Shown here: positions 29,322 to 39,038 of the stretch, in pieces
How the letters are laid out: every line of letters starts with the position of its first letter
How positions within the stretch are numbered: position 1 is the stretch's first letter
NCBI GenBank assembly: GCA_029339195.1
Contig: JAPTJF010000073.1
Location: forward strand, 1 to 64,000
Reading direction: 5' to 3'
DNA length: 64,000 nucleotides
Origin: Micractinium sp. NFX-FRZ
Lineage: Eukaryota > Chlorophyta > Trebouxiophyceae > Chlorellales > Chlorellaceae
Notes under the pieces: model-generated
The model's input: the letters and a program-made list of their open reading frames with translations, nothing else
Told to the model about the DNA's origin: nothing
Database searches by the model: none
Position numbers and translations under genes: made by a program

Positions 29322-32300
29322 ATGCACACCTTGGCTGAGCAGGTTCAAGCATTGGCTAAGCAGCGCCCAGAAGCAGGTGTTGCGCTGTCGCATTTGAAGG
29401 GAGGAGAGATGCTGCTAATGCCCGACACAGGTGTGGGGTGCAGGCATGCTCCTGCACACACGTGGCCACACCTCCATGGCAGCACTGCCCCTCTTTGGTA
29501 CCTCCATGGGCAGGGTGCTGCCCCAGGGCAGGCGCCAGGTCAGCAGCTCGTACAACGTGAGGCCAAAAGAGAAGACGTTTGCTGCCAGGGTTGCGGGGCC
29601 ACCTGCCAGCACCTCTGGCGCCTGCGGCAAGGCAAGAGGTGGAGCGGGTTGGGGAGAAAGAGAACGGGAGGGGCAAGTGGGCGGCTGGCAAGCAGGCAGG
29701 CGGGCAGGGAGGCACCGTGTGGGCAGGTGAAGGGCACGAGTGGGCCCCCAAAATGAGCATGTTGCAGCCACGTGCCCTGGCTGCCGTGCGCGTGCTGATA
29801 CAACGGAAAGCACGCGCTCTGCAAGGGGCCCTGCCCAGGAAGGCCGCTCGCCCCACCTGCCAGATGGCCTCCTCTGGCGCCGCCCCCCGCTGGCTGGGCA
29901 GGATGCTGGTAAGATCAACATCCACCTGAGGAAAGAACACACGGAAGGACGGAAGGTCGGAAGGAAGGAAGAGTGGTAAGAGGGCAGGTCGGAAGAGGGT
30001 GAGAGGGCAGATTGCTGCCGAGGCCAATGCATGCCCACCAGAAAGAATGGAGGCGCAGGTGCGGGAGGCAGGCACGAGGTTCCCCCCAGGCGCCCTGCCC
30101 CTCACTTCCTCCCCCATGGCCTGCCTTGGCGTGCCAGTGCTCATCAATGATGATCGAGGAGGTCCGCACAGCGGGGTGGACGACGGCGGGGGACTGGCGG
30201 TGCATGTGGTGCAGGCCCCGTGCCACGTCATACGCCTGGTGGGGGCGGTGGTGGAAGGGGAGGGGCACGGTGCCCCCAGGGCGGGGTGAGGGGGGCAGGG
30301 GCCAGCGGCTCTTGGAGGAGTGAGCAAGCAAGCAACCTGGTGCACGCCCCAGCTGGCTGCTGCTTCTCAGCATGCATAGAGTGCGGCCTTGGGGCACAGG
30401 GCACAGCACGTCAAGCCAGCAGGGGAGCGCACCAGGCTGAGGCGGAGCTGCCACGTCAGCATGGCGGCCGCCGCCGGGTTGGTGGCCGCATGGCGCAGCA
30501 CTCCGTGGAGGGAGCCGTTGGGGCAGTACTCTGGGCGGGAGGACGGGACAGGGCAGGTGGGCCAGAAGGGGAATCAGATGGGAGATGTGCCAACGGGACA
30601 GTGTTGGGCGCCGGGCGGCCGCCCGGCAGCCAGGCAAAGGCCTGCCCTGCTGAGCGCGCTGGCCTCTTTGCCAAGCCCCCCAGACAGCGGCCCCAGCCCA
30701 GCCCAGGCCAGCCCAGCCCAGCCTGTGAGGACACCTGTGAGGACGGCTGGGGGCAGCGTGCAGAGGCCGACGAAGCGCACAACGCAGGTGTGGCGCAGGC
30801 CTGACATGGCGGCCGCTTGCTCTCCTAGCTCTGTCATGGACCCCTCTGGAAGCAGCAGGCCCTCGGCTGCTCCAGCCGCATCTGCAGGGGCTGGCAGGGT
30901 GGGTAAGGAGGGCGGGCGGGAGGCGAAGGAGGGCGGGCGGGGAAGGCAGCAGCTCCAGAGGGGTTGATTGATTGATTGATTGAAAGGGGTGCAACATGCG
31001 TGCGTCAACACAACTAAACAGCTGCACTCTGTTGTCCCTGCATCTTACGACAAGCTGACCTGCCCCTGCCTGCCTGACCCTGCCCCTACCTGCTCCTGCC
31101 CTGCTCTCACCTCGCGCCGGCACCGCCCCCGCCCCGCCCTGCTTGCCTGGGTTCAGCAGGAAGCGCACACACACGTCAGCTGGGCCCCACTGGCCCAAGT
31201 ATGCCTGCATACAACATAGCCAGGCAGGCAGGCAGGCAGGCAGGCAGGAAAGTGGACGTGCAGTTGTGACGGCAGGCTCGGCATGGGCCCAGCTCCTTTT
31301 TGCTGTGGATGTTCTGTTCGTGGGGCAGCCGATCCCAGGCCGCTCTCAAACAGAAGGCTCACTGCCCCAAACCCCTGCAACCCCTGCAGCCCCTTGGTTC
31401 ACACCCTGCACAGATACCCAACGCACCTTGCCCAGCAGCCCCCCCCCCTTTGGCCCCACCTTGCCCAGCAGGCCCCGCCCCCTTTGCCCCACCTTGCCCA
31501 GCAGGCCCCTCCCGATGGGGCGCTCCAAGTGGATGTCCTCATAGCGCACGCCCTGCACCCCCGCAGGCAGCGCCGGCTCGCCGCCCTGCTCCTGCTGCCG
31601 CCGCCGCGCGGTGGCGAGGTGGGTGGCAATAAAGGCCAGCAGGGCGTCGTTCTCGAGGGAATGCAGGCTGCACACAAGGAGGACTGTCTCATGAGACCGT
31701 TGCTGGCTCCCCGTGGACTTGAAATGTATTTGATTTATTTATCGACCCAAGGAGGGGGCAGCATACAAACGTAAGCAGCTGCTTGACTCAGCTGGTTAGA
31801 GCACAAACTCATCACGTCAGCTGAGATGAGCAAAGTCTGGGCGGTGCCTTACATACCTGTCGGACCCAGGGGCGGGCCCTGCCCAGAAACGGGGGGAGCC
31901 AGGCGCCATTGAATCGTCCAGCTCGCCTGCTGCGAAAGGCCTGAAGCCACGTGCCCCTCCCGCGCTCCGCTCCGACCCAGAAGGCAGCAAGGAGCGGGAG
32001 GCCTCCCGCTCGGGCGCCTGCACCGAGGGCAGGCGTCCGCTGCCGCGCCGCGATGTGCTGGCCGCTGGGCGCTGCCGGCGGCGCCGGCGGCGGACGACCA
32101 GGAACGCAACGAGCGCGAGCAGCACTGCAGGGCAACACAAATAGCGTGCGTGACGAAACAAATGATAAGCCGGTGAGCGGAGGGAGAAGTCGAACATGGT
32201 GAACATGACGCCTGAGAGCAGAGCGCTGCACAGAGGGCGGTGAAGGCAGTGCGCTGCATGTGCAGGGCACAAGGGCGGCACGGGCGCAAGTCCAGGGGCG

Positions 32301-35300
32301 ACGGGACAGTGAAAAGGCAAGGCCGGGTGGGGAGGGGCAAGGACTTGGGAGAGGCAGCAGAAGGAAGCAAGGGGTGCCCCCCTGCAACCCCCCCCCTGCA
32401 TATCGTGACGCCGCGCCCGCTCACCAAGCCCGCCTAGGACGCCGCCCACGATGGCGCCCACAGGAGCTGAGCCTGACGCGTCCGAGGCGGGCTCTACATC
32501 ATCTGGCGGTGGAGGAGGCAGGGCCAGGGAGGGGCTGCACGCACAGGGGGGAGGGGCGCACCAGTTGTGTGACACGCGGGGCAGGCCGGCGTACCAGTTG
32601 AGAGGGGGTGGGCACGTGGGACTGCTGTGCCAGCGGCCTGGCCGGGTGCAAGTTGCCTGGCCTGGCCCCAAGTTGGTGCTGAGTGGGCGCAACGAACCAA
32701 CAGGAGTCCCAGCAGGAGACGAGGGCTGTGGGAGAGAGCTGCTTCCCACCTGGGGGGAACCAGTGCGGGGTCGGAGGGCGTCGGAGAGGGCGAGGGGAGG
32801 CTTGGGGAGGTGTGCTTCGACGGTGCCGGGGGTGCGCTGCAGGCAAGAGGTTGGGCGGGCAAGCATGCATGGGGGGGTTCATATGGGGGGGTTGCTGCTA
32901 CCCGCTCACGTGCTCCCCTTGTGCACAGCAGGTTTAAGCAGATGGGGCAGCAGAGACGCCAATTGCAAGCACAGGGCCGCCCACCGCTGGCAGCCTTCAA
33001 CGCTACCAGCCTCAGCACAGCCTCCAGGCAAGCAGGCAGAGCAGGGGGNNNNNNNNNNNNNNNNNNNNNNNNNNNNNNNNNNNNNNNNNNNNNNNNNNNN
33101 NNNNNNNNNNNNNNNNNNNNNNNNNNNNNNNNNNNGGGGGGGTTGCTGCTACCCGCTCACGTGCTCCCCTTGTGCACAGCAGGTTTAAGCAGATGGGGCA
33201 GCAGAGACGCCAATTGCAAGCACAGGGCCGCCCACCGCTGGCAGCCTTCAACGCTACCAGCCTCAGCACAGCCTCCAGGCAAGCAGGCAGAGCAGGGGGC
33301 ACCCCACCTGTGCAGGCTGTCCACCACATTGGTCAAGCTGGCCCCCTGGCCGTAAGCTTGAGTCAGCCAGCTGTCATCGCCCCTCAGCTGCTCTGTGAAC
33401 AGGGCAGCCTGCTGCTGCTGGGACGCCGGGAATGTGACTGCCGTCTCTACAACCACACCAGAGACGGCGCTGGCCTGCTGCCCTGCATCCTGCTCAGGTG
33501 CCCGCTGCTCTCCCTGCTGTGCTGCGCACCCCTCCCCCTGGCACTGCTGCTGCGCCTGCTGCAGCCTGCGACGCTGAGCTGGCGCCTGTGCCCCCTCCCC
33601 TCCCTGCTCGATGACGTCCGTAATGGAGACTTGGAGGGAGGTACCGCCCGCTGCAGACGCCTGGTCCAGCACTACACTCATGTACTGCAGGCAACACGTG
33701 GGTGGGAGGGTGGGGGGCGGGGTGCACAGCAGGGGCAGCAGCAGTAGAGCAGGACAACACATCTGATATGCAAGGCCCCCCTGGGGGATCCAAAGCAGCC
33801 TGGGGCGGGGGGCAGGCACAAAGACAACAGGCCCGAACTGGTGAGCCACCAGCCTGCTTGAGGGCGGGCCCTGACGCTGCACATGGAAGCGGGGAGCTGT
33901 TGCTGAGGCCTACACGCATGCATGCACCCACCTCGATCTGAGCAGTGGAGTCGAACGTCTCAACAGTGTATCCTGGGAGGAAGGACCGGAATGATACTAC
34001 GACGGGTGCGGCGGGGGGCGGGGGGGCTGGAGGAGGGGGAGGGGGCTGTGGCGGTGGGGGGGAGGGAGAGGGTGGAGGTGGGGCAGGGGAAGGCGGAGGT
34101 GGGGCAGGGGAGGGCGGTGGTGGCGGGGAGTCGGGCGGTGGGGGATGGGGGGAGGGCGGGGGTAAGGGGTTTGGTGGCGGGGGCGAGGGCGAGGGTGGCG
34201 GCGGCGAGGGCAAGGGTGGCGGCGGCGAGGGGCTTGGGGGTGGCGGGGATGGGCTTGGGGGTGGTGGGGATGGGCTTGGAGGTGGTGGGGATGGGCTTGA
34301 GGGCGGCGGGACGTGGGGCGGGGCGCGGCCGGGGGGAGGGGACGGGGATGGCAACTGCAGCGGTGGAGGCGGGAAGGGTAAGGGTTAAGGCAGAGGGTGG
34401 GGTGCGTGCGGGGAGAGGGGAGCGAACAGTGGCAGAAGATGGAGTGGCAGGCGGCTGGGCGGGCGAGGTGGCGGCAGGCGGTGCGGGTGCAGCGGCGGCG
34501 GCTCCTCACTTTGTGTTTGGGTGGCGGCGGCCTTGGGGCCTTCGGGCGCAGAGGTGGAGGCGGGGAAGGACGAGGCGGCTTCGGCCTGGGTGGCGGAGGC
34601 CTGGGGCGTGGGGGCTTGGGGCGTGGCGGGGGCTTGGGGCGGGGGGGTCTCGGGCGCGGAGGCGGTGGTGGGGAAGGCCGGGGCGGTTTAGGGCTGGGAG
34701 GAGGAGGGTGGGGCGGCTTGGGGCGGGGGGGAGGGGGCGGGGAGGGTCTGGGGGGCTTTGGGCGTGGCGGAGGGGGAGGGGAAGGCCTCGGGGGCTTGGG
34801 GCTCGGGGGCGGGGGAGGGGAAGGTCTGGGTGGTTTTGGTGAAGGCGGCGGGGGTCGAGGAGGCGGCCTGCAACAGAACAAAGTAGGCACATGAATAATC
34901 CCTGACATTAATGGCAGGGTGTTCCAGGCTGGCTGGGATGAAGCTAACTGGCAGCCAGGCAGTAGCACATGGGCGCCACCAAGCAAGCAGGCAGCCAGCC
35001 GGGCAGGCAGGCACGCTATGTGTGCATCCAGTCCTGTACTCCCGAGGGCGACACAGCTCCCCCTAGCAATTCCCCTGAAACTTCCGCTAACACTCCCTCC
35101 AGCAAGTTGGGCAGCAGCTGGCCGCCCCCTCACCTTGCGGTAGTGACAAGGTACAGAAAGGGCCCGCTGTCAGGGCTGGTGTCAGCCACGCCTGTGGTCA
35201 GGTTGTCAGCACGGTAGCGGGCGTAGAAGTTGAAGGGGTGGCCCTGCTGCACCGGGCCGGGCTTGATGGGGAGGGTGACCTGCAGGGGCGGGGGGATCAG

Positions 35301-36354
35301 CTAGAGGGCATGTTTCGGGGGGGGGAGGCAACAATGTAGGCAGGGACGGACAGGGGTGGAAGGGGCAGACAGCCTGCGCAGGACATGCAGGGCGCAAGCA
35401 GGGCTGGCAGAGTGGCAGCCGCCTTCCCTTGGGTCCCCACATCTCCAAAAGACCGGCGCCCGTCAGCTCACCAGGCCGGCCCCGTTTTGCTCAACTTGCA
35501 CAGGGAAGATGGCGGGTGCCAGCGGGCTGACACCCCTCACAATGAAGCTCGTGATGCCTGCACATGGGCAGCCCAGTATTGGGCAGGCCGTTGCTGGAAC
35601 AGGCGTGGGCACTGCAGGGCGAGCACGTGCCGCCCATCGCAGGCACGCACACAGCAGCTTCCAAGTAATACGTATGTGCATGTGTGTGCGTGTGTGTGCT
35701 GAATCCTTGGGCATGAACAGGCAGGACAGGGTGTGTGCATGTGCTGATCCCTTGGGCCCGAGCAGGCAGGGCACGCGTGCGTCTCCACAGGTCTCCCTCA
35801 CTCAGGTTGGCTGGCAGGGGAGGCTGCGGCGGCTCCACCACGACTTCCAGCAGCACCCCATACGGCTCAGCAATGTATGTGGGAGTTATGGAAACAATGC
35901 GCGGCTTGGGCCAGGACCTGCATGTGACGCGCTGGGGCTCAGCATGGGGCACAGCAGGCACAGCAGGCCCGCAGCAGAGCCCACGGCGCCGCCTGCTGCC
36001 GCCGCCTAGCACGCGATGCGCGCGAGGCCAGCTTTGCGCCCCCAGCTGGCATCACGGCTGCTAGTGCCGCCCTCCACTCACTCTGTGCCTGCATCCAGAA
36101 GTTGCATGCCAACGTGAGCAAGGTGATCAAGTCGCCGCAAAAACAGGCGGCCCCGCTGGGGCGGCGGGTCCGGGGCGGTGCCGCCGCGGGGCGCTCCGGT
36201 GCAAACTGCACCAGACCCAAGATCTTCAAGCTTGTGTACCCCGCCCGCTATCAACCCGAAACCCGAACTCACCCGCGGCGCTCACGCTCGCCAGGCAGCA
36301 GCAAGCCGCGCCCAGTGCCAGCAAGAGCGCTGCGCAGCCCCGCGCAACCCTCAT
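28894..36354 (-). CDS. Receptor-like membrane protein with Pro-rich ectodomain and TKL-type pseudokinase domain
   Basis: Predicted plasma-membrane receptor. The likely start, 36354, gives a signal peptide (MRVARGCAALLLALGAAC). The ectodomain has two Pro-rich hinges (34867-34510, 34354-33932) and two globular segments (SWPKPRIVSITPTYIAEPY ... ; FLPGYTVETFDSTAQIE ... SLQVSITDV). A membrane helix (GAIVGGVLGG/LVLLALVAFLVV) ends in RRRRRR. The kinase fold is recognisable from IGRGLLGK to APEVLAGG, EYCPNGSLHGVLRH and RPSFSDIADQLSSLL. However, the VAIK Lys is Arg (DVCVRFLL), HRD is HPA (VVHPAVRTSSIII) and DFG is replaced (VDVDLTS), so phosphotransfer is unlikely. Exons: 36082 end; 35917-35802, 35557-35472, 35279-35134, 34867-34510, 34354-33932, 33684-33308, 32534-32425, 32124-31857, 31667-31493, 31204-31147, 30881-30735, 30530-30433, 30235-30125, 29925-29857, 29621-29502, 29286-29174, 28999-28894. 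The join of the signal exon to the next exon is unresolved. One intron holds the N gap. Confidence 0.8.
29101..29195 (-). repeat. Duplicated 3' border of the penultimate receptor exon
   Basis: The exon end at 29174-29195 (CAGCTCATGAG|GTGCGC region) has a copy, CGCCTCATGGGATGGCAGCA, at 29101-29120 in the following intron. Confidence 0.6.
29288..29316. repeat. (CAGG)n microsatellite
   Basis: Tetranucleotide CAGG repeated about six times beside the acceptor of receptor exon 29286-29174. Confidence 0.9.
30964..30983. repeat. (TTGA)n microsatellite
   Basis: Five units of TTGA within a receptor-gene intron. Confidence 0.9.
31221..31250. repeat. (CAGG)n microsatellite
   Basis: About seven CAGG units just upstream (in transcript sense) of receptor exon 31204-31147. 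Confidence 0.9.
31424..31515 (-). repeat. Three tandem donor-containing copies of a receptor exon border
   Basis: The exon encoding IGRGLLGK ends GGCCTGCTGGGCAAG|GTGGGG at 31493. Two further copies of CTGCTGGGCAAG|GTG follow within 70 bp (near 31459 and 31424), giving three consecutive candidate donors in slightly different frames. Confidence 0.8.
31780..31830 (+). other. tRNA-like (box A) fragment in a receptor intron
   Basis: TGACTCAGCTGGTTAGAGCA matches the D-arm/box A of eukaryotic tRNAs closely and is followed by ACAAACTCATCACG, which could be an anticodon arm with CAT. I see no acceptor-stem pairing and no box B (GGTTCGANTCC) downstream, so it is at most a remnant. Confidence 0.35.
32885..33299. 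repeat. 164-bp perfect direct repeat flanking the assembly gap
   Basis: Bases 32885-33048 and 33136-33299 are identical as far as I can read them and abut the N run on either side. This is typical of two contig ends from the same locus that were not merged, so the duplication is probably an assembly artefact. Confidence 0.85.
33049..33135. other. Assembly gap (87 N)
   Basis: A run of 87 undetermined bases inside a receptor-gene intron. The flanking repeat suggests the true gap may be zero or negative. Confidence 1.
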
Positions 36355-36771
36355 GGCCACGAGAACGGCATACAGATTGGCGATTCGATGAGACTTTAGT
36401 TGCGGGAACTGGTCACCCTTGGGGGAAGTGCTGCCACCGCCGCTGAGCTGGCCTATTAGCAGGATCCTGTTGTGGGTCTCCAATCAGCCACACCATATAA
36501 CTACTGCCATTTGTTTCGCTCGTGGGGACCTGAAAGGCACAATCACACAATTTGCAATGAAATAAACGCAAGTCATCAGAGGGCAAATGATGCAGCGGAA
36601 GGGGGAACCCAGACCGCAGAGAGACAGCAGGTTCAGGCAGCATGCCCCTGCAGAGCTAACTGGCGGAGCCTCTCAGGAGGGGCATTTTGGTAACTTGAAG
36701 GTACATTATAGGGCTAGCGCACATGTGTGTGTGTGTGTATGTCATGTACAAGGAACAATTTGGTCGCTCGG
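36355..36771. promoter_or_regulatory. Upstream region of the receptor gene
   Basis: This 417-bp interval lies between the receptor start codon and the stop of the next minus-strand gene. It must contain that gene's 3' UTR and the receptor promoter. A (GT)n tract at about 36724-36740 is the only distinct element; no TGTAA is seen on the minus strand. Confidence 0.4.
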
Positions 36772-38273
36772 TCACCCATCCTGCTGCCCGTCCTGCTGCA
36801 GCAAGCGGTCGGCAGCGGCAGCGGCTGCTGCCACTGGCTCTAGAAGGCGGAACGCTTCCAAGGCATGTTCTCCATGCGGGTTGCTGACCCTGCGGGGTGG
36901 GTCGGTGTGCGGGAAAGGGGAACGGCCAGTGGGTGGGCTGGCAGGCTGGCAGGCGCCAGGATGGCCATGGCAAGCAGGCCGGCCGGCCGGCCACTCGCTG
37001 CTGTAGTACAGCAGCAGTCCCAGCTTGCCTGGTGCCCCCACCACAAGCAAACCGATGCAATGCATGTAGCACGTCAGCACGCCAGTAAGCTCGTACCTCC
37101 CCCCCTACGTGCCTGTCAGGGTCCACCATTTGGAGGTAGTCAGCCTGCAGGGTGCGCCGCACTGATGCCAGCGGGACCCTCTCCTCAAGGCCGTGGACCA
37201 CCCAGACCTGCAGCAGCAGCGGTGCGTGAGGACGGGCGGGCGGGCGGGGCGGGGCGGTGGGGGGCAGGCGTCCCGCAGGCATTGTCCGCACATGGACGGG
37301 CGCAAGCATGGCTGGCGTCCGGGTGTTCCGGAGGGGGGCCGAGCGAAGCGCGGGAAGCACTGATAATGGTGACGGCCAGCAGAGGGTGGAGCAGACTGCG
37401 GCCCGCCTGGAGGCACGGCGCACACAGCAGGGGGCCTGACAAGCCGGGCTGCCCAGCTCGCACCTTAAAACCCTGAACCCTAAAAAACCAGAACCCTGTG
37501 CACCTGGTTTGTGGTATCCTCTTCAAGGCGCTCCACCAGCAACTCCTCAGGGGACACCTGCAGCGGGGGCATGCATGAGGGGAGAAGGGAGTGGAGTGGG
37601 GTGGGAGTAGCAGAGCTTGCACCGTGGCGTGGGGAGGAAGGGTTGGTGGCGGCATGGTGCCATCGTCAAGCGGCGGCAGCAGCAGCAGCGCTTGACGTGG
37701 ACGCATGCAGGTGCAGGGCAGCAGACGGCAGGGTGTGTAGCCCGAATGGTGGCTGGTAAACATGTTCAAAGAGGCGACGGAAGATGGGGCAGTAGAAGCA
37801 GCCCATCAGCCACGCAGCTGATCGCTGCTGGTTGATGCCAGCACCTAACAAACGCCCCACCCAACCCGCCCGTCGGCAGGCTTGCCTGGCTGACCCGGCC
37901 TAGCGCTGCTGTGCCGCTGGGTGTGTCGAAAAGCACGATGTCCCACTCCTCGTATGAAGCTGCCTGCAACAAGAGAGAGGCCGAGCGTGCCAAAGGCCTC
38001 GGCGAGTGGGCGGCGGGCGGCAGCAGGACGGGGCGGGGTGGGTGCGGCGGCGGTGTGAGCCGCAGCTTGCAAAGGGGGGTCAGTACCGCCTGCTGTGCCC
38101 TTCATTGGGCCGGTGCTCGCCTGCACTGCGCATCGTAGCCGCCTGCGGTCTGTTCTGCAGGCTTGAGGGTTGCGGGGCGCCGAGAGGAGGTTTCCGCCTC
38201 TTCTACGTGCTGGCCCGGGGGCAGCTGGCCACGCCCTGGAAACGATCACTTGAATGCCTGCAATTGCCGACAT
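36772..38273 (-). CDS. Uncharacterised protein with plastid-transit-like N-terminus
   Basis: Five exons (38273-38127, 37963-37895, 37557-37504, 37207-37053, 36889-36772) join in phase to 543 nt, 180 residues. The first about 48 residues are rich in Ala, Arg, Pro and Ser, lack acidic residues and end RRRLRCAAA, as in chloroplast transit peptides. The mature part begins SYEEWDIVLFDTPSGTAALG and continues with SPEELLVERLEEDTTNQVW, VHGLEERVPLASVRRTLQADY and a C-terminal Ala-rich helix. The smooth sequence across every junction supports the model. I do not recognise the family; the position of the start is inferred. It is divergent from the SRCR gene across 765 bp. Confidence 0.6.
37464..37497. 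repeat. Degenerate telomere-like repeats in an intron
   Basis: The stretch contains AACCCTGAACCCTAAAAAACC, resembling the plant/algal telomere unit CCCTAAA in about three imperfect copies. It may be a scar of an old end-joining event or chance. Confidence 0.35.
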
Positions 38274-39038
38274 ATGGCGACAAGCAGGCCGTGTTGCCAA
38301 GACGCCGCCGCGCAAAATTGTGAGCGCTCTCCCAGCCCTAAGCCAGACTACCAAGTATCGCAGCGTCAAGGCACAAGTCAAATAGTGGGCACGGCAGGAA
38401 CAAGGGGCAGGCACCTACATGGCACCAGGGCGTGCCGCTCGCAGCTGCGGGCGTGCCGCCAGACGCCGTCAGCTGGCAGAATTGCAGCGGCTGCACGCAG
38501 CTTATCCGATTTAAACGTCAGCAGGCATTGGCGCTGCGGCAGTAGCATCCAGGTGTGAGAGATGTGCAGTGGTGCCAGCACCATGAGGCATGAGCACACC
38601 GAATGTGCACGCAAAGAGGCGGGGAGCATGCTCAACTTGTGGTGCCACTGGCAAACCAGTGGGTTGCGATAGCAGCCCCGGCATGAACATACATATGAAG
38701 TCGTTGCATGAGCACACCGTGGGGCAATGGTAATTTTGGTAGGGCATTCTAGCGTGCTCGATGCTCAGGCTGACGCAAACGGGTGCCGCTCAGTGGGCGG
38801 GAGTGCCGCGCTGTGCCATGCTGGCAACACACCAACCAGGACTGCACCTTGCTCGGGATTACGTTGATTCTGCCAAACACACAGCACACACATACACACA
38901 GGAGATAGCACGCCGAACTGTTTTCGAGCTTTGAGCGGAGTAAATACACCATTGGAAGCCGGCGCAAGCAGGCCCCCCTTGCCCCAGTGCCCCGTTAGGC
39001 CACCGCTTTATGTTGGTCACCTCTGGCCGCTCACGACT
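38274..39038. promoter_or_regulatory. Divergent intergenic region between plastid-type gene and SRCR gene
   Basis: No supported gene. A 14-bp direct repeat, GCATGAGCACACCG, occurs at 38588-38601 and 38706-38719, offset 118 bp, which is the same offset class as the intronic duplications. Promoters for both flanking genes must lie here. Confidence 0.45.

Noticed and set aside
29915..31210. 431-codon minus-strand open frame treated as one exon
   Set aside because: It includes several real receptor exons but also their introns; clear splice sites with consistent phases split it.
33945..34842. Gly-rich plus-strand frames
   Set aside because: They are the complement of the Pro-rich hinge exons of the minus-strand receptor.
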